Made by a program: the position numbers and the translations under genes. A stretch of DNA of 64,000 bases, from the NCBI GenBank assembly GCA_963969395.1, contig OZ017798.1, positions 13,632,173 through 13,696,172 on the forward strand, given 5' to 3'. The notes beneath the pieces were generated by a model. It did no database searches, was not told where the DNA came from, and saw only the letters and a list, made by a program, of their open reading frames with translations. Source of the stretch: Pseudoscleropodium purum. Taxonomy: Eukaryota; Streptophyta; Bryopsida; Hypnales; Brachytheciaceae. Below, piece after piece: positions 13,601 through 23,309 of the stretch (position 1 is its first letter; each line of letters begins with the position of its first letter).

Positions 13601-13844
13601 TGAATTGTGTGAATGAGGACTCTATATTTAGAGAAGAAGGCAACCTCTTTGAAGGTTGTTAAATGCCATTTTTGCATATGTGAACACTTGATAACTTTTC
13701 ATGACTCAATTTTTGTCGCACCACTCCAATAAATGCTTTTCCATTAAATAAGACTTTCTTGTCTTCATACGTAGGTATTATGTTTTAAAAATCACTATTA
13801 CCAAACATTAGGTAAGAATGTACCCTTAGTAGGCAATCTTGCTT

Positions 13845-14110
13845 TTGGACATGTCAATTGTTGCACTTGGAAGTATAGTCTTGTTTACTTGGTGCTCGAG
13901 TTGTTTGAGAGACTACTTGTGCTTCTTCACATTTACTAATTCCTGAGAGAATTAGTCGGCAGATGCATTGGTTAGATTGGGCACAACGTCATGATTCCTG
14001 ATCACAACATCAGTGACCTATTGGCCCTGAGGAACTGTTTTGCAACACCTACAAATTCAGTCTCACAAGTACACTGGTTGAGCACCAAATAATTGGTAGA
14101 TAGGTAGTAA
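13845..14110 (+). repeat. Duplicated fragment of AGTRAP-like gene intron 1 (part 2)
   Basis: Closely matches 43160-43430, for example GGACATGTCAATTGTTGCAC, GTTTGAGAGACTACTTGTGC and CACTGGTTGAGCA. A more diverged version lies at 43570-43850, so this block was also duplicated within the intron of the functional copy. Non-coding. Confidence 0.75.
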
Positions 14111-14880
14111 CTTTCTCTTTAGAGCTCATTGTCATTGTCACAAACGGTGTTACATTGAGCTCCAAAAACCAAGAAGATGAAATTGAATTTTTTTTCATCC
14201 TCCTCTTAAGCACAAATAACAGTTTAAATTAAATTGAATAAATTTCCTTGTTAACCTACACCTCCAATCCCACCCCTTTGAAATTTTCAACTGAGGGTGG
14301 GGGTGGCATTTGATATGGGATATACCCCTTACCTGTATCTGTATCCCATATTTCATATCCTAAATTGTATCTATACCGTATCTAAACCATATCCGTATTC
14401 ATATTCAGAGTTGTTTTTCAAGATCATCATAAGCATGCAACAAGAACGTGAAGCAACAATAGAGTTTGCCCACTTGACTATTGGTCATGTTCCAACCGTC
14501 TGCCAGTTCCCAAGCTGATTCCCAAGCAATGTCACCAGGACGAGTCATGGCCAAACCGACAGTCACACAAGTTTTCACGTTCACTATTCAGAGGAGTCCA
14601 ATTTTTCATTTTAATGCTCAGTGTCTCGTAACATTCGAGAGGAGTTGGGACTGGGCACCTTTCTCCACTCTAGAGAAGGGTCAAGTCACTTTACAGTCAA
14701 GTTAAAATATCAATCATCATGGAGATTTGGCGCACACAGTTTGAAAATTTCTAAGCAATTGAGAATGTGATATTGCAAAGGGTTATCATGAGGTTAAGAT
14801 GACGTCGAAAACGAATCTAGAACGTCTTCATGAATAGTTTCAAGACTATTATAATAGTCGAAATTTTGATGTTTGTAGTC
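14111..14880. other. No gene recognised
   Basis: Holds a short stretch of degenerate TATCC/TATCT repeats at 14320-14400. Open frames of 60-74 codons on the plus strand have no recognisable similarity. Confidence 0.4.
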
Positions 14881-15500
14881 TATTGTATAGAGGTGATGCA
14901 AGACCCGTAAGCTCAAGGTAGAAGTACTGTAAATAGAACAGTCTAACCCAAAAGCAGCACCCCCAACTTTAGTTGTACAATTCAAGCTGTAAGTTAATAC
15001 TTATTGGATGGAAATGATTCTAGTTTCAGCAAAAGTGCACATCAAGGAGAATGTCCCAATCAAATTTGAACAACATTCGCTTCAGTGTGCTTTTGGAACC
15101 AGTGTTGCATTTGGGCACTGCTACCTTCAGAGTTTCACAAAGTGATGATACTAACACTATTTTCCAGCATATAAAAGTGAAGACACCCCAAACCTTCCGT
15201 GCACCCATTCCTGATTTGTGCCGAATCTGACCTTTACGCAGCGTAATGCAGCAGTGAAGGAGCAATGATGAAGTAGCAATCGGATGGAATTCTCGGTAAA
15301 CTGGACTGTGGGAATGGGGAAGGACGGAACCCAGTTGTTGGGGTCCTGTCAGAAGTTGCACCAACTTATCTTCAATTCAATCCACCAAGCCGAATTGAGA
15401 CAATTTTTCTTTCCAGAGGCGCGGCAGGAAATAACTTCATCCGTTCATGCAACAGCTCTAAATGCTGATTAGATTTGTAACAACTTCCTTAAGTATCTAC
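14880..15500. repeat. Duplicated xylulokinase-flank block, copy B
   Basis: 14885-15160 matches bases 1-300 in the same orientation (GAGGTGA.G.AAGA.CCGT, CAAGGTAGAAGTACT, TTTCACAAAGTG). 15219-15490 matches 5415-5790. The roughly 5 kb of xylulokinase exons that separates these blocks in copy A is absent here, so this is the collapsed second copy of the locus. The 112-codon minus frame at 15026-15364 is not a recognised protein. Confidence 0.7.
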
Positions 15501-16407
15501 CAAACCCTAGCTGAGGTGCATTCGTGCATGAGCAAATTCTTGCGTCAGCCAGTGTCCAATTTAAGAAGAGCTAGCTTGTTTTGGAGCTTCAAAAGTTCCC
15601 CAGTCAGGTGGTTGAATAGGATTCAAATCGGAACAGTTTTTGTACACTTCGGAGCAAATTCACTGCTTCATGACTCAATGTTAGACCTCAATAACTTCTG
15701 CAGGTTTATACCCCAATTGAGCGTAATACTAGTCCTCATGTGATTTTTCGAATGCGATTCTGACATCGCCTTCTGCTGCAGGCAAACTCGTACACCCGTG
15801 CAGGGAATTCTTGAAGCATTCTTTCACGGAAGATCTTTTTCTTTGGGTGATGGAATCCCTCAGCAATTCCAAATATGTTGCAAACCTTGGGCTGTATAGA
15901 AGAACAAAATTCTGGTTCAAGCAAGGATTATGGTCAATTAGATGGTGAAGCATGAAACCAGTACAACCACGAGACATTCAAACATGTATGGAGCATCTCA
16001 GATTAATCAGTCTTGCAACGTAAAATAACAACACCATTTATTCAAAGCTGCATTTGCTCAAAGCTGCATCAATGAATCATGCAGAAGGCAGAACCTAGCT
16101 CGATTCGAATGCTCAAAATTAAGAAGACGATCTCCAAATGATGATATCCACACAAACGTCTTTTGGTTGTGCAGGTCCAACGCAAGAATCGCACAATTGG
16201 AGCCTGAAGCTCTCAAGTTCTACTAATCTTTCCTTTCCTTCTACCTCCGGTGTTGCAATTTGGATAGCATTGATTTCTTTGGAGTATTTCTCTAGAGCTG
16301 TTGAGTACACATAGAGCTCTTCAAACTTTACCTAGGATATCAAGCTGAAATCACTTCAATCTCACAAAACATCCTACAAGTCTTTCTCTACATCTATTTC
16401 ATCTTCT
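15500..16407 (-). other. 3' flank of kinase pseudogene, copy B
   Basis: Colinear with 30185-30725 downstream of the intact kinase (AAGTATCTACCAAACCCTA; CTCAGCAATTCCAAATATGT; TTGCAAACCTTGGG), with extra sequence at 16040-16400 that the intact locus lacks. It likely holds former 3' UTR and downstream sequence. No independent gene seen. Confidence 0.6.
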
Positions 16408-17442
16408 TCATTTGAAGATATCTTGTTCAGGTACATGAGGCTTAAGTATTTCGAGAATCTCTTCAAAAGAAGGCCTCATAAGTGGGTCCTTGTGCCAACA
16501 TTTGTTTACCAAATTCATCATCCAAGGAGTGGTTGGGTTGGGTAATGTGAGTCTCTTGCCACCAATGACACCATCATAATCACTTGCTCGCAGCTCTTCA
16601 AAAGGAATGCCACCGGACAAGATCTCATAGCATATCATTCCAAAACTATAGACGTTGGATTTCTTGGAGAACACTTCAAGATTTTGGTGAATACACCGAT
16701 TCTTCAATACAACATGTATTTCGGGAGCCCTCCAAAATCTTGTCCCAATGACTCCAAGTGAGCATTTGTAATCCACAACTAGAGGCAAAAATGAAAATGT
16801 GTCCAACGATGTTGGATCAAGTTCATCCCCATAATAGCCATTTAGTGACCAAATAAGTACATTGGCAGCTTTTAGATCCCTGTGAATAATGTTCCTTTTA
16901 TGCAAACTTTGCATACCTTGAGCAATTTTGTACATGATGTAAATAGCAACATTGTCGTGGAAAGGAGGGCCTTGGTTGTTGAAATGGACCATCCTTTCAT
17001 CAATGAGCTTCCGCAAGTCACCCCAAGCTCTCTCCATTACATAGTGCCCTCCACTTCACTCGCCCTTTCGGACTACGAGGAGGATGACAACTCCATTGCT
17101 AGACCCTCCATAGCTGTAAATAGTGTAAAATAAGCATTAGGCAGCTCACTCCAGTGCACTTCGGAAGTTTCGATCTCCGCCGCCACCTTTAAGCCTGACT
17201 CTCGAGTGAACTCCATTTCACTCACCCTTTCGGACTGCGAGGAGGACGACGACTCCGTTGCTGAACTCTCCACAGCTGTAAGATAAGCACTGGTGAGCTC
17301 ACCTAGTGCACTTTGGAAGCTTGGATCTCCGCCTCCACCCTCGCCTGTTCATCGTTCACATCCAACGTAGCCTTGGCTTCCCTCACCCACTCAATGTGTG
17401 CCGAGAAAAACTCTGTCCCAGTTGCGGTACGCTCTGCCGACA
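16408..17442 (-). pseudogene. Kinase pseudogene: second copy lacking the ATP-binding N-lobe
   Basis: Paralogue of the intact kinase at 30726-32033. The former start codon and first about 45 codons survive at 17300-17442 (TGTEFFSAHIEWVREAKATL), then a 1-nt deletion gives a stop (VH*). In the shifted frame the acidic/Ser-rich linker continues and a segment containing AEIETSEVHWSELPNAYFT is repeated a second time. The sequence then jumps straight to AWGDLRKLIDERM, so the residues equivalent to about 90-230 of the intact protein, including the Gly-rich loop and the catalytic Lys, are gone. The remaining 209-residue open frame (16408-17037) keeps HRDLKAANV, a VVDYKCS equivalent of DFG, GTRFWRAPEI and MRPSFEEI. 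With no N-lobe it cannot be an active kinase; a truncated protein is possible but unlikely. Confidence 0.85.
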
Positions 17443-17522
17443 TAGCTCCTCGGGTGTACAACAAATCTCTTCTAGGAACTAGTCAAATTGAAAGCTTCTT
17501 GTGATATCACAACTTGTACAGT

Positions 17523-17673
17523 TGATGGAATTCAAGAAGGATACAAAAATGATATATATTAACCACACCATGATGGATTTCAAGTACATGGTAGCTATTA
17601 TAGTACTACCTAAATCTATGAACAGTCACACCCTTTCAGTACTACAACTAATGTCTAATTCTCTATTCTAACA
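17523..17673 (-). repeat. copia 3' LTR
   Basis: 151 bp. In element orientation it starts TGTTAGAATAGAG and ends CCATCA, with TG..CA termini. Nearly identical to 22725-22875. ACAGT flanks it on the outside. Confidence 0.95.
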
Positions 17674-17682
17674 CTCCCACTG
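17674..17682 (-). other. Polypurine tract of copia element
   Basis: In element orientation CAGTGGGAG lies immediately before the 3' LTR TGTTAG. It is the expected plus-strand primer site for reverse transcription. Confidence 0.85.
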
Positions 17683-17824
17683 AATTTGATATTAGTTGTT
17701 TCATCTATAGCATCAATTTTGTTAATTTGGTGTGATCAATCTTTTGTGTTTTTGTGCTTTTGTACTTGATCTGGGACTTGTTGGTCGTGGACTTGATAGG
17801 TCATTTAGCCCCCATTGTATTCCT

Positions 17825-20190
17825 TTAGTTCTTACACCAAAGTTGTGTACACCATATATGTTTTGTTTTAGGAAGTACTTTCGTTAATACATCCGCTACC
17901 ATAAGTTCTGTTGAACAATAATTTATCTTGATCTCAAATTTTTCTACATGTTCTCTTATAAAGTGATGACGTATTTCTATATGTTTTATTCTTGCATGGT
18001 ATTTGGTATTCTCAGTAAATGCGATTGCACTTCTATTATCACAATTTATTGTTATTGGTGATGTTTGAGGTTCTTGTATATCACCAAGGAGACTTCTCAA
18101 CCACAAAGCTTCTTTCATAGCTTCAGTGCATCCCAAGTATTCTGCTTCAGTGTTGCTTAGGGCCACAGTATTTTGTCGCTTACTACTCCAAGAAATTGTT
18201 GTGCCATTAATTAAGAAAACATAGCCAGATGTAGATCTTCTTTTGTCAGTTTCTCCAACCCAATCCGAGTCAATATATCCAATTGGGCTAATTAAATCTT
18301 CACTATTTAACTTTCCATCATAAGTCAAACAATAATCTAATGTACCTTGTAAGTATCTCATTATGCGTTTTACAGCCGTCCAATGAGAGGGTCCTGGATT
18401 AGATAAAAATTGGGACACTGCTCCCACTGCATAGGCTATATCAAGTCGTGTGCAAATCATTGCATACATCAAACTACCAACTGCACTTTGATATGGTATT
18501 TCCTCCATTGCTTGTTTTTCTTCTTCCATTTTAGAACACATTTCATTTGTTAGCTTAAGTCCAGTGGCAAAAGGCGTATCAATGGGTTTACAATCTATCA
18601 TATTGTATTTCTTTAAAACATTTTGTATATAATGTCTTTGGTTTAATTTAAGTTCTTGCTTTGAAAAGTTTCTCTCAATTTGAATTCCTAGTAGAGATTG
18701 GACCGGACCTTGGTCCGTCATCTCAAATTCATCACTTAATAATTTCTTATACTTTTGAATTAATTGTCTTTTCTCATTGCAAATTATTAAACAATCATCA
18801 ATATAAATTGCAACAATCACTATGAGAGGTGGTTTTGAATAAATATAAACATTAGAATCGGCTGAACTTACGTGAAACCCAATATCTTTCATGTAATTTC
18901 TAATTCGTTGATACCAATATCTTGCTGATTGTTTAAGTCCATAAATTGTTTTATTTAATTTACAAACTAAATGTTCAAACCCTTTCCTAGCAAATCCAGG
19001 AGGTTGCATCATATATATGTCTTCATTTAAAACACCATTTAAGAATGCCGTTTTAACATCCATTAAATGTACTTCATATCCTTTCTCTACTGCAATAGCA
19101 AACAAAGTTCGAAGAGAAGTAATTTTTACAACCGGAGAAAATGTTTCATGAAAATCAAGTCCGGGCATTTGGGAAAACCCCTTTGCCACTAGCCTTGCTT
19201 TTCGTCTATCAACTACACCATCAACTTTTAATTTCAATTTTAAAATCCATTTACATACAATGGGTTTTCTATCTTTTGGTGGCTCAACTAATGACCACGT
19301 ATCATTTTTTATCAAAGAATCATATTCTTGTTTTACAGCCTCCATCCATTGAGGTGCATCTTCTCTTTGTGAGGCTTCTTCGAGAGTCTTAGGTTCAATA
19401 ATCAAGTCTGTAGAGGTTAAAGCTTGTATATAAGCTAAATATTTGTTTCCACTTGTTTCAATGTTTTCTATAGCCTTTTTACTTAATTTACGAGCTCTTT
19501 GAGACTTTCTTACCCCGGTGGTTTCTTCAATTTGATCTGGTATGTTTTCTATGGCATCATTTTGCTCATCAATGTCTTCAAATAAATTCTCAAGTAAAAA
19601 TTGAATAGGATCAAACTCATTAATCTCATTAGTAGGGTCTTCACTTGTAATTTCATTGTCGTTCCTTGTTTCTTCAAGGTTTGTTGAACTTATCCCTGAG
19701 ACATCAAAACTTTTGTCATCATAAGATAATGATTCTTGCGCCAAGGGAATGGGTTCATTATTTGGTTCTAAGTTATTTGGAGGATGTACTTCCCCTACCT
19801 TATTTTGTTGGGAAGGTAACACAATACTTCCTCCAGATATTGAATGAAAGTCTTTATTTAAGGATATATCCAAATTTTGTGATTTGGATAAGGGAATTTC
19901 TTCATTGAAGATAACATCCCTACTAACAATAATCTTCTTTGACTTAGGATCACACAATCTATATCCTTTTGTGCTTTCACTATATCCTAGCAATTTACAT
20001 TTCTTTGACTTATAATCTAATTTTTGTCTTACTTTGGTTGGTGTATGCACATATGCATCACGTCCGAAGGTTCTTATATGCTTCAATGAAGGTTTAATTC
20101 CCGACCACACTTCTTCAAGAGTTTTATTTTCTAATGCACTATGTGCAGATCTATTTTGTAAGTAACATGCCGTAGAAATTGCTTCTGCCT
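17825..20190 (-). CDS. copia polyprotein, integrase C-terminus plus reverse transcriptase and RNase H
   Basis: A single open frame runs for 761 residues (17825-20110) and a little further upstream, to a stop at 20189-20191. Order seen: integrase C-terminal region (RTFGRDAYVHTP; KLLGYSESTKGYRL), a low-complexity linker, reverse transcriptase from about residue 255 (WMEAVKQEYDSL, LVAKGFSQMPGLDF, KTAFLNGVL, and the catalytic YIDD near residue 437 in place of the commoner YVDD), then RNase H (DSDWVGETDKRRSTSG, LSNTEAEY). It ends DVLTKVLPKTKHIWC, near the usual copia C-terminus. This half of the polyprotein is remarkably intact, whereas the upstream half is broken. Confidence 0.93.
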
Positions 20191-20191
20191 A

Positions 20192-20584
20192 AAATTGATT
20201 TGGCAACTTTGAAAGATGTAATATACATCTTGTGCTTTCAACTAAACTTCTATTTTACCTTTCAGCAACTCTGTTTTGTTCTGGAGTATAGGGAGCCGTT
20301 AATTCTCTTGCTATTCCATGCTTATTACAAAACTCTAACCAATTGTTAGATACATATTCGCCACCATTGTCACTTCGTAACGTTTTGATTGTCTTTTGAG
20401 ATTGGTTCTCAACTAAAGCTTTGAAGATTTTGAATTTATCTAAAACTTGAGATTTTTCATAAATGAAATACACAAAAGTTTTCCTTGAAAAATCATCGAT
20501 AAAGGTGACAAAATATTTCATTTTACCATATGATAAGGTTTGCATTGGTCCACACACATCGGAATGAACCAATTCTAATATCAT
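20192..20584 (-). pseudogene. copia integrase core, broken
   Basis: Integrase catalytic core with LVHSDVCGPM (first Asp), SDNGGEYVSN (second Asp) and PEQNRVAER (catalytic Glu). A frameshift at about 20581-20584 separates it from the protease frame. An in-frame TAA (20255-20257) follows VAER where a Lys codon is usual, and a TAG (20189-20191) sits where a Trp codon is likely. Integrase from this copy would be truncated. Confidence 0.88.
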
Positions 20585-21477
20585 TTAGTTCTTCTACTTT
20601 GACCAATAGGAAACTTAAGACGTTGTTGTTTTCCATACAAACAACTTGGACAAAATACTAACTTTTGTTGTGGTATTAAGTCCAAGCCTTCAACCATTTG
20701 ATGTTTAGACATTAATTTTAAATGTTGTTCACCAATGTGACCCATTCTATAATGCCAAACATTTATATCAGATTTTGCTGGTATAGAAGAATTACCTATG
20801 TCTGAAATTGCATTTGCAATTATTGCATGTTCATCAATTTTGCAAGAAATATCTAACTTGTATAGATTTCTTTGCCGTTTTCCTGTGCAAACAATTTGAT
20901 TAAGGGAATTATCTTTGACAATACAAACATTTGACTTGAATGTAATATCATATCCAAAATCTGTAACTTTTCCCACCAAAATCAAATTAGTTTGTAGATT
21001 TGGCACATAGAGGACGTCATTTATATGTCGATTTTGTCCATTGGGTAAGTGGACTATGATAGATCCTTTTCCTATCACATCACAATAAGTGTTATCTGCT
21101 ATGTAAACTTTTTCTGGATTTTCTATCTTTGTAAATTGAACGAACCAATTTCTATTTGGTGTTATGTGGTGTGATGTACCCGAATCCAAATACCAATTAT
21201 TTGTTTCATTACTTGCATTTACTAAAGCAGCAATGAACAAAGTTGGTGGGTCTTCACTTGCTATGTTCAATTTAACTTCATTTGGTCTTCGTTCTTGTTT
21301 AGGGAGTTTGCAATCACTTGCAAAATGACCGTATTTGTTACAATTAAAACATTTAACTTTCTTAATGTTTTTAGTGAATTTGGGTGGTGGTCCACTCCTT
21401 TTATAGGTGTTAAAACCTTTCTTCTTTTGAAAGTTGAACTTTCTTTTTGTATAAAACACACTTGATGATGATGATGA
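20581..21477 (-). CDS. copia nucleocapsid zinc knuckle, protease and pre-integrase domain
   Basis: An open frame of about 290 residues. It has a basic region, the CCHC knuckle CFNCNKYGHFASDC, the aspartic protease motif WYLDSGTSHHIT, and the GAG-pre-integrase domain (YRMGHIGEQHLKLMS; CPSCLYGKQQRLKFP). A TGA at 21478-21480 (EP*SSSS) separates it from upstream gag. Family assignment is certain; whether any product is made is doubtful. Confidence 0.9.
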   Translation of the reverse strand, partial: SSSSSSVFYTKRKFNFQKKKGFNTYKRSGPPPKFTKNIKKVKCFNCNKYGHFASDCKLPKQERRPNEVKLNIASEDPPTLFIAALVNASNETNNWYLDSGTSHHITPNRNWFVQFTKIENPEKVYIADNTYCDVIGKGSIIVHLPNGQNRHINDVLYVPNLQTNLILVGKVTDFGYDITFKSNVCIVKDNSLNQIVCTGKRQRNLYKLDISCKIDEHAIIANAISDIGNSSIPAKSDINVWHYRMGHIGEQHLKLMSKHQMVEGLDLIPQQKLVFCPSCLYGKQQRLKFPIGQSRRTK

Positions 21478-22442
21478 TCACGGTTCATTGTTGAAATGAC
21501 CATCCGACTTTCTCCTTAATTCTTCCTGCAATAACTTTGACATTACAGTTGATAAGGTGATGCCAACGGTGTTGCTTAAGACATCAACCACATTTTGGTA
21601 TGATTGTGAAACACTTCTAAGAAATGTTTCAAGTTGTTCATCTTCTTGAATTGTTGCGCCAAGGCAATCAATTCATCAAGAACTTGACCTGAACATATGT
21701 ATATGTTCGCTCATACTCTTATCATCATCCATTTTCAATTTAATGAATTTTCTTCTCAAATACACTCTATTTGATATGTTGCTAACTTGATAAATTGCTT
21801 ACAATTCATCCCAGGCCTTTTTGGCCGTCACAACTCTAGTGATGTGATGAAGACTTGAATTCTTCACACTATTAACCAGTATAGTGAGGGTAGATAGGTT
21901 TCTATCTTCCCAATCAACAATACTCCCCGGCCCGGTTGCAGGTAAGGGAGCAATGTTTGCCTCTGTAGGGGCAACTAGTCTTCTTTCGCTTCCGTCAACA
22001 ATAGACCATAGCTTTTCTTTCTTTAGAGTGAAAGTTATTCTAGTTCTCCATATAGAATAATTTTCCCCATCTAACTTATCAATATGACATAATTCGTATG
22101 GAGAACTTTCAGGGTTGACACGACGTCCGGACGTCCGGACGCGGACGTTGTGTCCGCAGCGTCCGCTGACATTCGCGGTCCCGGCGGACGCAGCGTCCGC
22201 ATGTCCGCCCGTCCGTCCATCCCCCGATTACGGCCGTCCGATCGACACGCGGACTGATGTGGTCCGCACGATCTAGGCGTCCGCCTCGGGATGTCCGCCC
22301 TATCTGTCCGCCCCGCCCCGCCCGTCCACTTTCCAACGGCGGGAGGGACGCTGCGTCCGCCGACGTCCGGACGTCTGGGGTACGGACGCTTTTTTCGGGC
22401 GGACGTAGAGATTCGTCAACCCTGAGAACTTTGAATATTCAT
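21478..22442 (-). pseudogene. copia gag (capsid), broken and carrying a hAT insertion
   Basis: Likely start codon at 22440-22442 (MNIQSS). After the insertion the frame continues PYELCHIDKLDGENYSIWRT, typical of copia gag. Damage: the hAT-type insertion after about five codons, a TAA after AWDEL (about 21796), a pair of compensating frameshifts with two stops at about 21690, and a TGA at 21478-21480. Intact islands such as LGATIQEDEQLETFLRSVS show the original capsid fold. Confidence 0.8.
22110..22424. mobile_element. Non-autonomous hAT-type element (315 bp, very GC-rich)
   Basis: Perfect 10-bp terminal inverted repeat CAGGGTTGAC at both ends and a perfect 8-bp target duplication AGAACTTT at 22102-22109 and 22425-22432. 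An 8-bp duplication plus a CAGGG start fits the hAT superfamily. The interior has about 20 copies of GTCCG or its complement CGGAC in both orientations, resembling the subterminal transposase-binding repeats of hAT elements. No transposase frame. Inserted into copia gag, so younger than the copia insertion or carried in with it. Confidence 0.9.
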
Positions 22443-22482
22443 TGTCAAATTTTTTTTTAATTTTATTCTTGTGCAATTCTAT

Positions 22483-22677
22483 TTATAATTGTACTCTCTT
22501 TTGTAAATGCAATTCATTTTGATCAATGTGTTCAACATGGAGTTGAAAGAGTTCATTGAAGATTGCATTTATAAATCTTAGATGATTCTCAACTTCACTT
22601 CTTTCTTCTTCAACAATTAGCAAGTTGAATACCTCTTCACTTGAGCATTCCGCTTTGCTTGTTGGAGGAAAACACAT
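22483..22677 (-). other. Leader open frame of copia element
   Basis: A 64-codon frame beginning MCFPPTSKAECSSEEVF, rich in Glu, lies between the primer binding site and gag. copia leaders usually carry no gene. It may be chance or a remnant N-terminal extension. No function assigned. Confidence 0.3.
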
Positions 22678-22712
22678 GATTAATTTGTTAAATTAAATTC
22701 ATGTAATATTTC

Positions 22713-22724
22713 GCTCTGATACCA
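22713..22724 (-). other. copia primer binding site (initiator Met-tRNA)
   Basis: In element orientation TGGTATCAGAGC directly follows the 5' LTR, complementary to the 3' end of plant initiator Met-tRNA, the standard primer for plant copia elements. Confidence 0.95.
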
Positions 22725-22875
22725 TGATGGAATTCAAGAAGGATACAAAAATGATATATATTAACCACACCATGATGGATTTCAAGTACATGGTAGCTAT
22801 TATAGGACTACCTAAATCTATGAACAGTCACATTCTTTCAGTACTACAACTAATGTCTAATTCTCTATTCTAACA
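22725..22875 (-). repeat. copia 5' LTR
   Basis: 151 bp with TG..CA ends in element orientation, nearly identical to 17523-17673. It is followed on the plus strand by target duplication ACAGT at 22876-22880. Confidence 0.95.
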
Positions 22876-23110
22876 ACAGTCACTACAAGAACTGGACAGG
22901 ACGGACTACTTTGATCGCAGCCTGGGGGGTTATCGAAACCCGCTTCAACCAAGGCAGAGAATCAGGGGGAGCAACATACTGAAAGCCAGAGCTAGCAGAA
23001 GACATGAATTTTGGAGGGGGAGGGGGGAGGGGGAGGGGGAAAATATCCCTGTTTAAAGAAATAGCAGAAGCAATTGAAAGTGCTTCCAAATTTACAATTG
23101 GACATTAATC
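22876..23110 (-). pseudogene. 5' flank of kinase pseudogene, displaced by copia insertion
   Basis: Matches 32110-32245 upstream of the intact kinase: ACAGTCACTACAAGAA.TGG, ACCCGCTTC.ACCAAGGCAG, AGGGGGAGCAACA. It was contiguous with 17517 before the copia insertion. Confidence 0.85.
23016..23039 (+). other. G-run tract, potential G-quadruplex
   Basis: Four runs of five or six G separated by single A, in an AT-rich region. The paralogous position near 32230 reads GGAGGCAGAAGAG, so the tract expanded in this copy only. Confidence 0.7.
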
Positions 23111-23309
23111 CTTAAATGCCGAAGGGGTGACCCTCGAAATCATCCTTTTTTATTACCATGTGAATCACTCGCCTCCAAAATTGTTAAAGTAGTCATTGCA
23201 AGTCAAATTATTGTAGAAGATCTTCCCTTTCCAAAATAAATTTTGAGGATGAATAGTTGCACTTATGTCCTATAAAATTTGCTTCTATTGGACACAAAAC
23301 ATCCGCCTC

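Larger units (their letters stand above)
17523..22875 (-). mobile_element. Ty1/copia LTR retrotransposon, complete ends but degenerate coding
   Basis: Length 5353 bp with 151-bp LTRs at both ends and the 5-bp target duplication ACAGT at 17518-17522 and 22876-22880. Gene order (minus strand) is gag - protease - integrase - RT/RNase H, which is copia order. The LTRs differ at three positions by eye, so insertion is fairly recent. It interrupts the 5' flank of the kinase pseudogene: joining the flanks recreates AATTGTACAGTCACTACAAG as found uninterrupted near 32100-32120. Several stops and frameshifts and a hAT insertion in gag make it non-autonomous. Confidence 0.97.

Noticed and set aside
15026..15364. 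112-codon minus-strand frame
   Set aside because: Sits in the duplicated xylulokinase-flank block and is not open in the matching block at 1-300.
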